This document shows positions 1 to 6,237 of a stretch of 7,548 bases of DNA, piece after piece. Position numbers and translations under genes: made by a program. The stretch comes from Nitrospirae bacterium RBG_19FT_COMBO_42_15 (GTDB lineage Bacteria > Nitrospirota > CAKKRA01 > 9FT-COMBO-42-15), in contig MHEL01000001.1 of the NCBI GenBank assembly GCA_001803815.1, positions 1 to 7,548 on the forward strand, written 5' to 3'. Position 1 is the stretch's first letter, and each line of letters opens with the position of its first letter. A model generated the notes under the pieces. The model was not told the DNA's origin. It saw nothing but the letters and a program-made list of their open reading frames with translations, and searched no databases.

Positions 1-372
1 TATGACTGACGGGGTTACAGTATCTGTGAAAAACCAGAAGGAGAGCTTATGTTTTTTTGTAAACCATATTGCTGTAAGCATGCCCGCAATCAGGCCGCCA
101 TGAATTGCAAGCCCGCCTTTCCATATTGCAAACATCTCAAGCGGGTTTTTAATAAAATATACCGGATCAAAGAAGAGGACATAATATATCCTTGCGCCGA
201 TAATAGCAGCAAGTATGGCATAAAAGACAAAATCATACACAAGTTCAGGATTTAAGCCCCTTCTCTTTGCCTCTCTTGCGCCGAGTATTGTGCCTGCGAT
301 GGCCGCAATGGCAATCATTACGCCGTATGCCCTTATCTCAAAGCCGAAGATTCTAAATAGGATTGGATACAT
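1..372 (-). CDS. lgt: Prolipoprotein diacylglyceryl transferase, N-terminal part
   Basis: Lgt moves a diacylglyceryl group from phosphatidylglycerol to the lipobox cysteine of prolipoproteins in the cytoplasmic membrane, the first step of lipoprotein maturation. Translating the minus strand from the ATG at 372 gives 124 codons without a stop, running off the left edge. The family normally has about 260-290 residues, so roughly the first half is present. Visible landmarks are RAYGVM (residues 14-19, conserved early Tyr), GARIYYVLF (59-67), and KGGLAIHGGLIAG (85-97) with the essential-region His91, matching the GGxxxHGGL signature of Lgt. Hydrophobic segments lie near residues 15-30, 47-67 and 88-104. 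The start codon directly follows the TAA of the htrA gene (TAAATG), so translation is probably coupled and the gene lies in the same operon. The identification is firm; only completeness is unknown. Confidence 0.93.
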   Translation of the reverse strand, partial: MYPILFRIFGFEIRAYGVMIAIAAIAGTILGAREAKRRGLNPELVYDFVFYAILAAIIGARIYYVLFFDPVYFIKNPLEMFAIWKGGLAIHGGLIAGMLTAIWFTKKHKLSFWFFTDTVTPSVI

Positions 373-1806
373 TTATTCCTCTACCTTAATTGTAAAGAAT
401 GTTGTGCTGTCTCCTCTCTTAACAAGAAACAGAAGGGTTTCTCCCTTCTTCTTCTTGTTAATCTGTTTCTCATAATCATCCATCTTTTTTATAGGGAGTC
501 TGTCAATTTCTAATATTATATCCCCTCTGCGCAAACCGGCCTCAAAGCCGGGGCTGCTTCTCTCTACCTCTGCAACAATAACGCCCTCTGCTTTTTCAAG
601 TCCGAATTGTTTGGCAAGCTCAGGGGTTATTTCCTGAATGCGCATCCCAAGCTTATTGGTCGCTTCTTTTACTGTGTCTGCTGCTGCCTCTTTTTCTTCA
701 GGCAGTTTTCCGATCTTTACTGTGAGAACCTTTTCTGCGCCTTCTCTGATAACCTTAACCTTTGACTCCTTGCCAACAGCCGTGTTTGCAACTATTGCTG
801 GAAGCTCCTTCATCTTTTTTATCTTTTTTCCTTCAAATTCTATTATTACATCGCCTCTTATAATGCCTCCCTTTTCTGCAGGCCCTCCAGAGATGACATC
901 GCCAACCAGCGCGCCCTCTTCTTTTTTCAAGCCGAGTGATTTTGCAAGGTCTTTAGTAACTTCCTGTATCATAACGCCGAGCCAGCCTCTTGTTACCTTG
1001 CCTTCCTTTTCAAGCTGTGTCAGGAGATTCTTTACAGTATTTATAGGTATGGCAAAACCTATGCCCTGGCCAGATGCGGTTATTGCAGTATTTATCCCCA
1101 CAGCCTCGCCCTTCATATTAAACAAAGGGCCGCCGCTGTTCCCAGGGTTTATTGACGCATCGGTCTGGATAAAATCGTCATATGGGCCTGCGCCGATTAC
1201 GCGTCCCTTTGCGCTTACAATTCCTGCAGTAACAGTGTGTCCAAGCCCAAATGGGTTGCCTATTGCCAATACCCATTCTCCAATCTCAAGTTTGTCTGAA
1301 TCTCCGAGTTCTGCAATCGGAAGCTCTCCCTTATCCTCAATCTTTAATAATGCAATGTCTATCTTTTTGTCCTTGCCTATTACCTTTGCCTTGAACTCCC
1401 TTTCATCATTAAGCTTTATCATTATCTCCTCAGCATCCTCTATAACATGATTATTGGTTAGTATCAGGCCGTCCTTTCTTATAATGAAGCCTGAACCGAG
1501 GCTCTGAGTCTTGAAATCCTTTGGAAGTTCACCGAAGAAATCGTCCCAAAATTCCCTGAAATCTTTATCAGAGGGGCCTTGACCATGAGGGCTGCGCTCT
1601 TTAGGCTCTCCTTTTTTACGATGTTTTATTACCTGCGTGGTGCTGATATTTACAACAGCAGGATTCTCCTTTTTTACCAGCTCTACAAGGGAGGGAAGAC
1701 CCTCCTGCGGTTTGGCTTTTGCAGCCCCGAAGCTTATGCCGGATGAAGTAAAGGTTATTATGATTATTGCTGTAAATAGAAAAAACAGGTTCTTTTTAAT
1801 ATTCAT
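373..1806 (-). CDS. htrA: HtrA/Do-family periplasmic serine protease with two PDZ domains
   Basis: This is an ATP-independent envelope protease/chaperone (HtrA, DegP/DegQ/Do family) that degrades or holds misfolded exported proteins. From the ATG at 1806 it has 477 residues, the usual Do-family length. A signal peptide or anchor covers residues 1 to about 28 (MNIKKN, then a hydrophobic run ending GISFGAA). The trypsin-like domain carries the triad His120 (LTNNHVIE), Asp150 (KKIDIALLK) and Ser224 (NPGNSGGPL). PDZ1 spans about 273-370 (starting GWLGVMIQEV) and PDZ2 about 383-477 (starting NKLGMRIQEI), with GDVI/GDII ligand-groove segments. The frame stays open to a TTG at 1857 inside ccdA, but a GGAG at 1816-1813 sits 6 bases before the ATG at 1806 (3 before the ATG at 1809), and the later start places the signal peptide at the N-terminus. 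It lies 28 bases after ccdA and its stop abuts the lgt start. Whether it is DegP- or DegQ-like cannot be told. Confidence 0.95.
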   Translation of the reverse strand: MNIKKNLFFLFTAIIIITFTSSGISFGAAKAKPQEGLPSLVELVKKENPAVVNISTTQVIKHRKKGEPKERSPHGQGPSDKDFREFWDDFFGELPKDFKTQSLGSGFIIRKDGLILTNNHVIEDAEEIMIKLNDEREFKAKVIGKDKKIDIALLKIEDKGELPIAELGDSDKLEIGEWVLAIGNPFGLGHTVTAGIVSAKGRVIGAGPYDDFIQTDASINPGNSGGPLFNMKGEAVGINTAITASGQGIGFAIPINTVKNLLTQLEKEGKVTRGWLGVMIQEVTKDLAKSLGLKKEEGALVGDVISGGPAEKGGIIRGDVIIEFEGKKIKKMKELPAIVANTAVGKESKVKVIREGAEKVLTVKIGKLPEEKEAAADTVKEATNKLGMRIQEITPELAKQFGLEKAEGVIVAEVERSSPGFEAGLRRGDIILEIDRLPIKKMDDYEKQINKKKKGETLLFLVKRGDSTTFFTIKVEE

Positions 1807-1812
1807 CATATT

Positions 1813-1816
1813 CTCC
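1813..1816 (-). promoter_or_regulatory. Ribosome binding site deciding the htrA start
   Basis: Read on the minus strand, GGAG is followed by AAT and two consecutive ATG codons (1809 and 1806). The spacing is 3 bases to the first and 6 to the second, favouring 1806. The upstream TTG at 1857 in the same frame has no comparable motif and would place 17 polar residues ahead of the signal peptide. Confidence 0.6.
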
Positions 1817-1834
1817 ATAATATTGTTATAAATT

Positions 1835-2581
1835 TTATTGATTAAAATCCCATCCAATGCCGAATTTATACATATAAAAGGTAATGAGTGAGAGTGAATT
1901 TGTATAAATCAGTATACCGAGAAATACCAAAAGTATGCCGCTTGCAATGGTGATTATCCTGATATATTTATGGAATTTCTTGAAATAGGATAAAAAGGAA
2001 TTTATTGCAATTGCTGAGATAAAGAGCGGCAGGGCAAGCCCTATTGAATAAATTGTAAGAAGCTTTATCCCGGTAGCAACAGAGCCTGATGTGCTGGCGT
2101 ACAATAATATTGAGCCGAGTATCGGGCCTACACACGGCGTCCAGCCTGCTGCAAAGGCTATGCCCACAAGAAATGAGCCGACATAGCCTGCCGGCTTTGT
2201 CTTGATATGCATCTTTTTTTCTACCTGAAGAAAATTCATCTTTAAGATGCCCATAATAAAGAGGCCGAAGATTATAATTATTACGCCGCCGACCTTCCTT
2301 ATTATTTCCTGATAGCTGACCATTAGTTTTCCTATATAGCTTGCTGATGCGCCGAGAGATATAAAGACAACTGAAAATCCCAGGATAAACAACAGGGAAT
2401 TAAAGACAGTGGTTTTTAGAATATCTGTCCTTTCTGTCTTGTTTGTCAGGTCCTCAAAAGAGAGGCCTGTTATATACGAGACATAAGACGGCACAAGCGG
2501 CAGAACGCATGGCGAAAGAAATGAGAATAATCCTGCTGAAAATGCCAAAAATAACGAAATAGATTGTCCTGATTCTAACAT
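1835..2581 (-). CDS. ccdA: CcdA-type thiol:disulfide transmembrane electron carrier
   Basis: This is a polytopic membrane protein of the CcdA/DsbD-beta family. It takes electrons from cytoplasmic thioredoxin and passes them through two membrane cysteines to extracytoplasmic thioredoxins such as ResA/TlpA, keeping apocytochrome heme-binding cysteines reduced. It has 248 residues and about six hydrophobic helices (near 8-30, 58-80, 97-114, 132-157, 168-192 and 206-227). The paired cysteines are Cys25 in FLSPCVLPLVP and Cys150 in GWTPCVGPI, both in the canonical proline-flanked motifs. The ATG at 2581 has GGAGG at 2596-2592, 10 bases upstream, a slightly long spacing. It follows the second TlpA-like gene by 45 bases that contain a perfect 9-bp dyad, and precedes htrA by 28 bases. 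The absence of fused periplasmic DsbD domains, together with separate thioredoxins next door, fits the short CcdA form used in System II. Confidence 0.94.
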   Translation of the reverse strand: MLESGQSISLFLAFSAGLFSFLSPCVLPLVPSYVSYITGLSFEDLTNKTERTDILKTTVFNSLLFILGFSVVFISLGASASYIGKLMVSYQEIIRKVGGVIIIIFGLFIMGILKMNFLQVEKKMHIKTKPAGYVGSFLVGIAFAAGWTPCVGPILGSILLYASTSGSVATGIKLLTIYSIGLALPLFISAIAINSFLSYFKKFHKYIRIITIASGILLVFLGILIYTNSLSLITFYMYKFGIGWDFNQ

Positions 2582-2600
2582 AAAATCTTTACCTCCATTG

Positions 2601-2623
2601 GCATGAACCGTTCTGGTTCATGC
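2601..2623 (-). promoter_or_regulatory. Perfect 9-bp inverted repeat between the TlpA-like gene and ccdA
   Basis: GCATGAACC (2601-2609) and GGTTCATGC (2615-2623) are exact reverse complements around a 5-base loop. In the minus-strand mRNA the hairpin begins 3 bases after the preceding TAA stop (a second in-frame TAA fills that gap) and ends 4 bases before the ccdA GGAGG. No run of T follows, so it does not look like an intrinsic terminator. It may act in mRNA processing or stability, or in translation of ccdA, or it may be a protein-binding dyad. The structure is directly visible; the role is inferred. Confidence 0.6.
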
Positions 2624-2626
2624 TTA

Positions 2627-3175
2627 TTAAAGCAACTTCTCAATCATCTCTTTGGAACTTTTATCCTTCCAGTCTTTTGGGCCCATAAACTTTTGTGCAA
2701 TAGCGCCCTTTTTATCAACAATGTATGTTGTCGGAATTGATGTTATCCCGTATGCTGAGTGAACCTTTCCGTCTGTATCCATCAAGGCAGTAAAGGATAG
2801 TTCATAAAATTCCATAAATGGCTTTACAATCTTCTCTCCCTGCGAGTCGCTGGAGATTGCAAGTATCTCAAATCCCTTTTTATTGTATTCCTGAAAAAGC
2901 ATTTCCATGGAAGGCATCTCCTGCCTGCACGGAGGGCACCATGTTGCCCAGAAATTAATCATAATGACCCTGCCTCTTAAGCTGCTTAAAGAGATGCTCT
3001 TGCCTGTTGCATCCTTTAATGTAAAATCAGGCGCTGCCTGACCTATTTGCGGCAGGCTGGCAGCAGATAATAGCCCTTCCTTATCTCCCTTTTCTAAAGG
3101 AGGCAGGACGGGACCAAGAAATTCAAATAAAAAGGCGGTTCCAATAATAAATATGAGCACAAATAATTTCTTCAT
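2627..3175 (-). CDS. resA: TlpA/ResA-family thiol:disulfide oxidoreductase, second of a tandem pair
   Basis: This is an extracytoplasmic thioredoxin-fold reductase of the AhpC/TSA-Redoxin type, expected to receive electrons from CcdA and reduce apocytochrome c disulfides. It has 182 residues. A hydrophobic signal or anchor lies at 1-20. The redoxin domain runs from about residue 47 (APDFTLKD) to the end, with the active site FWATWCPPCRQEMP (Cys80, Cys83) and the cis-proline loop SIPTTYI (Pro148). The ATG at 3175 overlaps the TGA of the previous gene (ATGA), indicating translational coupling. It resembles that neighbour along the whole domain, including the terminal MGPKDW against LGPRDW, so the pair probably arose by duplication. 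An oddity is residues 22-35, between leader and domain, which read PVLPPLEKGDKEGL and are encoded by an imperfect inverted repeat that looks like an inserted small repeat. No loss of function is expected, because it lies in the linker. A more general TlpA role is possible. Confidence 0.92.
   Translation of the reverse strand: MKKLFVLIFIIGTAFLFEFLGPVLPPLEKGDKEGLLSAASLPQIGQAAPDFTLKDATGKSISLSSLRGRVIMINFWATWCPPCRQEMPSMEMLFQEYNKKGFEILAISSDSQGEKIVKPFMEFYELSFTALMDTDGKVHSAYGITSIPTTYIVDKKGAIAQKFMGPKDWKDKSSKEMIEKLL
3073..3112. repeat. Small imperfect inverted repeat inside the TlpA-like gene
   Basis: On the minus strand the unit begins CCCGTCCTGCCTCC and ends GGGAGATAAGGAAGGGC. The two arms are imperfect reverse complements (CCC-n-TCCT...CTCC against GGAG...AGGA-n-GGG) with a short A/T-rich centre. 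It is 40 bases long and translated in frame as the peptide PVLPPLEKGDKEGL in the linker after the signal sequence. From memory, closely similar 'PPLEKGDKGG' repeats are scattered through genomes of several Gram-negative phyla. Copy number in this genome cannot be judged from one window. Confidence 0.55.
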
Positions 3176-3729
3176 TTACCTTGCCCCTTTTTCAAGAGCC
3201 CTAATATTGTCTGGATGCTTTCCGGCCTTGTCCAGTCCCTTGGCCCGAGTATCTTTTCCACAATAACGCCGTTCTGGTCAATTATATATGTCTCTGGCAC
3301 GCCTGTAAGCTTGTATCTCCTGTCCGCCTTGCCCATAAAATCAAGGGCAACAGGGAAAGTAAGCTTCAATTCTTTTATAAAGGGCTCTACCTTTGCTATA
3401 TCCCTGTCAATGCTTACGGCGAGCATTTCAAAGTCTTTTCCCTTCATGGCCTTGTATAAAAGCTCCATTGATGGCATCTCTTCCTTGCACGGCTTGCACC
3501 ATGTTGCCCAGAAATTCAAAAAGACAACCTTGCCCTTGTAATCAGAAAGCTTCATTGATTTTTTACTTAGGTCTTTAAGTTCAAAATCAGGCGCTGGGCC
3601 TCCTATTACAACAGGCTTATAGCTTTCAAAATTGCTCCATTCATATAACGCAATCCCTGCCAGTATTATCAATACCACAGCAACAATGATTCCGTATTTT
3701 TTACCGTTTTCTTTTTTAGCGTCTTCCAT
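3172..3729 (-). CDS. resA: TlpA/ResA-family thiol:disulfide oxidoreductase, first of a tandem pair
   Basis: This is a membrane-anchored thioredoxin-fold reductase for cytochrome c maturation, with 185 residues. A charged N-terminus is followed by one transmembrane anchor (about 12-29), then the redoxin domain from about residue 44 (GPAPDFELKD). The active site is FWATWCKPCKEEMP (Cys78, Cys81) and the cis-proline loop is GVPETYI (Pro145). The Glu just after that proline matches the ResA/CcmG-type pattern of redoxins dedicated to apocytochromes; this is a family-level inference. The frame remains open upstream to 4014, but that extension is antisense-like sequence overlapping ccsA. The ATG at 3729 is preceded by AGGAGG (3739-3734) and gives a sensible anchor. 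It lies 20 bases after the ccsA stop and overlaps the next thioredoxin gene by ATGA. Its position next to ccsA makes it the better candidate for the true ResA of this system. Confidence 0.93.
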   Translation of the reverse strand: MEDAKKENGKKYGIIVAVVLIILAGIALYEWSNFESYKPVVIGGPAPDFELKDLSKKSMKLSDYKGKVVFLNFWATWCKPCKEEMPSMELLYKAMKGKDFEMLAVSIDRDIAKVEPFIKELKLTFPVALDFMGKADRRYKLTGVPETYIIDQNGVIVEKILGPRDWTRPESIQTILGLLKKGQGK

Positions 3730-3749
3730 TAATCCTCCTCTCAAACCCT

Positions 3750-4592
3750 CTACGCATACGCATGCAGCCCCGGTAAGATAAAGCTCACTCCCCAGTAAAG
3801 GAATACTATTGCAATAAAACCTATTATGGCAAATACGGCAGTCCTTACACCTTTCCAGCCGTGAGTTACACGCGCGTGCAGATAGCCTGCATATATCAGC
3901 CACACAATGGCAGACCATGTCTCTTTTGGATCCCAGCTCCAGTATGTGCCCCATGCGTAATTTGCCCAGTAAGCGCCTGTAATAATGCCGATTGTAAGAA
4001 ACGGAAATCCCCATGCAATAGATTTATAATTCAGGTCGTCAAGGATATTCAAATCAGGAAATCTTATCATGAAATTCTTTAATCCGCCGCCTGTCTTCTT
4101 CTCAACCCCATTTTTTAAAAGGTACATTATACTTATCCCAAAGGATATGGCAAAGGCAGCATAGCCGATAAATGTGGTTATAACATGTATCTCAAGCCAG
4201 ATGCTCTGAAGCGCCGGATTCAACGGGTCAATATTCTGGTACCGATACGGCAGTAGCCAGACAATTGTTAGAATTGACAAAAACACAATGCTCATTATAA
4301 ATGTTCCGATAATCCTGAACTTATATTTGAATTCCATTATAAGATAGCCTATAACTGTTGCCCATGTAAAAAGGAGCATGGATTCATAAAGATTTGCAAA
4401 TGGCGCATGGCCTGCTTCGTACGCCCTGTATACCAGCGCCAGAGTATTTATTATGGCTCCGAGAATCGCTGTTACTGTTCCTAAAAGGCCGAGAGTCTCA
4501 TTTTTATAAAAGAGGCCGTATAGCATGTAGAAGGTGCATGATGCCAGATATAGCCAGAATGTAATATCTACCCAGAAAAAGGAATTAATCAT
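3750..4592 (-). CDS. ccsA: Cytochrome c synthase subunit CcsA/CcsB (ResC), heme-handling membrane protein
   Basis: This is a heme-handling protein of System II cytochrome c biogenesis, known as CcsA, CcsB or ResC depending on nomenclature. With ResB/Ccs1 it forms the complex that brings heme across the membrane and attaches it to reduced CXXCH motifs. It has 280 residues and about eight hydrophobic helices. The tryptophan-rich WWD signature is at about 208-226 (YWANYAWGTYWSWDPKETW), which binds heme at the outer face. Candidate heme-ligand histidines are His62 (GHAPFANLYES), His136 (LEIHVITTF) and His277 (LPGLHAYA, equivalent to the GLHSY end of the family). The ATG at 4592 has an ideal AGGAGG (4604-4599) with 6-base spacing; this site overlaps the TAG stop of resB, 10 bases away, suggesting coupled expression. 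Length and motifs are complete, so it should be functional. Confidence 0.96.
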   Translation of the reverse strand: MINSFFWVDITFWLYLASCTFYMLYGLFYKNETLGLLGTVTAILGAIINTLALVYRAYEAGHAPFANLYESMLLFTWATVIGYLIMEFKYKFRIIGTFIMSIVFLSILTIVWLLPYRYQNIDPLNPALQSIWLEIHVITTFIGYAAFAISFGISIMYLLKNGVEKKTGGGLKNFMIRFPDLNILDDLNYKSIAWGFPFLTIGIITGAYWANYAWGTYWSWDPKETWSAIVWLIYAGYLHARVTHGWKGVRTAVFAIIGFIAIVFLYWGVSFILPGLHAYA

Positions 4593-4602
4593 CTATTGCC
4601 TC

Positions 4603-6018
4603 CTATTTTTCAATCCTGTCAAGCTCATTAACGAGATTGGCAAAATCCTTGTCAAAGTTAATCTTGTTCTTGTTGGCATTTCCGCCAACATATATATCCA
4701 CCTTATTATTTTTATCAACAATCTTTATCCATATCCTTTTATGAATAACAAAAAATGAGAGGAAAAGTCCAACTGTAAGAAACGTGGAGCCGACCCAGAC
4801 TATATTTACGCCGGGATCCTTTGCAATGCTCAACCCAGTATACTGCGGCGCCTGATACCCTGCTGCCTCAATAAAATATTTTGTGCTTTTATCTAAAAAT
4901 GCCTCTGGATATTTTGCAAAAAGCCATGGCGCTGATTTTAAAACACCCTTTTCGTAAATCTCTACCTGCATGGCTGGATTATTATGCTCCATGGATTTTG
5001 AGAATACCTCTTTGCTTGCCGGGTCATAATAAAAGTCTGCTGCAAATCCGATAACCTTTAGCTTTAGATTTGTGTTAGGGACTTCAATTTCTTTTCCGAA
5101 ATCTGCAATTGCTTCTGAAATAAATTTCCCGCCTTCCCTCTCATACACATAAAACCTTGCCTTATCTATCCTGTCCCATGCCTGACCATAGCTGCTCTGA
5201 TAGAACCAAACGCCCTTATATTTTAAAGGATCATTGACCTCTATTGTCTTCTTCATAATCTCTCTGCCATTATCAATTACAGTTAATGTGCTGAAAAAAT
5301 CCTTTGGCCTGTAGTCATCATAATATTCTATCCAGAACTTATCAACCCTTAACTCAAAATCTGTATTGGGCATCCTTTTTATCTCTCCTTCAAAAATAGT
5401 TGCAAATCCTTTAAAGCCAAAAAAGCTGCCGATAATTACACCAAGAAATATAATAAGAAGCCCCACATGGGTAATATCCGAACCGATACGGCCTATTGCG
5501 CCCTTCTGGGCAAAGAAGGAAATATCAGAGTTGGTTTCCGCTGTCATGACCTTATATCCCTTCTTTTTTAAGAGCCCTGATATAGCGTCTTTTACGCCCT
5601 GAATGCTTATATTATGGTTTAATTTAACGCTGTTCTTTTGCCTTAGGATTGCGTCCTCTGCCATAACCACTGTCTTATCTCTGATAAGCCTCCACTTTGG
5701 CGGCAGCCTCCTGAAAAAACAGACAGAGAGATTAACGCTCAAAAGTATAAGTGTCAGCGTAAAATACCATGCATGAAAAATATCAGTAAGCCCTAATCCC
5801 CTAATAACCCCGTACCACTTCTCACCGTATGCGGCAATATACATAGAAGGCTCGCGGTTCTGCTCAATCACGGTGCCAAAAATAGAAAGAACAGCAAGTA
5901 TAATAAAAATAAAGATAGCAAGCTTAGGTGAGCTGAAGATCTCTATAAATTTATCCTCAATTACATCCCATTTGCCCTTTCCTGCGGCTATCTTTTTCCC
6001 AGTTTTTTCCTCACCCAT
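4603..6018 (-). CDS. resB: ResB/Ccs1-family cytochrome c biogenesis protein
   Basis: This is the partner of CcsA in the System II cytochrome c synthase, thought to take part in heme export and apocytochrome presentation. It has 471 residues, typical for ResB. Transmembrane helices lie at about 32-51, 82-101, 183-204 and 405-426. A large extracytoplasmic domain lies between the third and fourth, containing the conserved NDPLKYKGVWFYQSSYG block (262-278). Histidines at membrane edges that could ligate heme are His82 (DIFHAWYF), His184 (SDITHVGL) and His426 (FFVIHKRIW). The last 45 residues form a cytoplasmic, lysine- and asparagine-rich tail. The ATG at 6018 has AAGGA at 6030-6026 with a 7-base spacer. 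It is the first gene after a likely promoter and hairpin (6116-6050), so it probably opens the operon. Its stop overlaps the ccsA ribosome binding site. Confidence 0.95.
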   Translation of the reverse strand: MGEEKTGKKIAAGKGKWDVIEDKFIEIFSSPKLAIFIFIILAVLSIFGTVIEQNREPSMYIAAYGEKWYGVIRGLGLTDIFHAWYFTLTLILLSVNLSVCFFRRLPPKWRLIRDKTVVMAEDAILRQKNSVKLNHNISIQGVKDAISGLLKKKGYKVMTAETNSDISFFAQKGAIGRIGSDITHVGLLIIFLGVIIGSFFGFKGFATIFEGEIKRMPNTDFELRVDKFWIEYYDDYRPKDFFSTLTVIDNGREIMKKTIEVNDPLKYKGVWFYQSSYGQAWDRIDKARFYVYEREGGKFISEAIADFGKEIEVPNTNLKLKVIGFAADFYYDPASKEVFSKSMEHNNPAMQVEIYEKGVLKSAPWLFAKYPEAFLDKSTKYFIEAAGYQAPQYTGLSIAKDPGVNIVWVGSTFLTVGLFLSFFVIHKRIWIKIVDKNNKVDIYVGGNANKNKINFDKDFANLVNELDRIEK

Positions 6019-6049
6019 ACAAATTTCCTTTCCACCCTATCTAAACATT

Positions 6050-6072
6050 AGGGGCGGAATAACCCCGCCCCT
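6050..6072 (-). promoter_or_regulatory. GC-rich hairpin in the resB leader
   Basis: AGGGGCGG (6050-6057) and CCGCCCCT (6065-6072) are perfect 8-bp complements with a 7-base loop, in an otherwise AT-rich leader. In the minus-strand message the stem begins about 8 bases after the predicted transcription start and ends 19 bases before the resB AAGGA. The following bases (AATGTTTAGATAG) are not a T-run, so a classical intrinsic terminator is unlikely. A 5' stabilising stem-loop is a reasonable inference; attenuation is an alternative. Confidence 0.5.
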
Positions 6073-6086
6073 TGCGCTATTATAAA

Positions 6087-6116
6087 ATTATAACATACAA
6101 ATTTTATTTGAGGCAA
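6087..6116 (-). promoter_or_regulatory. Likely sigma-70 promoter for the resB-lgt operon
   Basis: On the minus strand TTGCCT (6116-6111, four of six bases match TTGACA) is followed after 18 bases by a perfect TATAAT (6092-6087). TG one base ahead of the -10 makes it an extended -10. Transcription would start near 6080, leaving a leader of about 60 bases before the resB ATG. A second TATAAT lies 8 bases downstream (6084-6079) but has no good -35. The position, in the only large gap between the genes, supports it. Confidence 0.6.
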
Positions 6117-6145
6117 TTGTTTTATATATTCCAAATCCTGATGAT

Positions 6146-6223
6146 GTCATTGCGAGCGAAGCGAAGCAATCTCAACACATTATAAGAGAGATTGCCACGC
6201 ACCTTTCGGGTGCTCGCAATGAC
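6146..6223. repeat. CATTGCGAGC palindromic repeat (REP/MITE-like)
   Basis: The outer arms GTCATTGCGAGC (6146-6157) and GCTCGCAATGAC (6212-6223) are perfect 12-bp inverted repeats. A second pair, GCAATCTC (6166-6173) and GAGATTGC (6188-6195), is nested inside, and a small GCACC...GGTGC hairpin lies at 6199-6213. The left arm continues as GAAGCGAAGCAATCTC. This matches, from memory, a widespread family of short palindromic intergenic repeats of the TGTCATTGCGAG...CTCGCAATGACA kind, common in Nitrospirota, Desulfobacterota and others. It begins 14 bases after the thioredoxin stop, so it may fold at that transcript's 3' end. No clear target duplication is visible. Confidence 0.8.
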
Positions 6224-6237
6224 GCTTTATATTATTT

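Noticed and set aside
49..255. Short plus-strand frames over lgt (also 290-475)
   Set aside because: They oppose the clearly conserved Lgt sequence and show no start signal or family resemblance.
638..1450. 270-codon open frame on the plus strand
   Set aside because: It is antisense to the htrA protease domain, rich in Ser/Pro/Phe from complementing codons, and has no recognisable domain. The minus-strand gene shows a full catalytic triad and two PDZ domains.
3730..4014. N-terminal extension of the first TlpA-like frame to 4014
   Set aside because: The added 95 residues lie almost wholly within ccsA in another frame and are Cys/Arg-rich without a motif. The ATG at 3729 has a strong AGGAGG and gives a normal anchor.
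5366..5602. Plus-strand frame over resB (and 5873-6085, 4534-4758, 6707-6937, 7025-7276)
   Set aside because: All are antisense shadows of well-supported minus-strand genes, with no ribosome binding site or domain.
6050..6072. Intrinsic terminator for the TPR-thioredoxin transcript
   Set aside because: The stem is strong but no T-run follows on the minus strand, and a better promoter lies just upstream, making a leader hairpin more likely.
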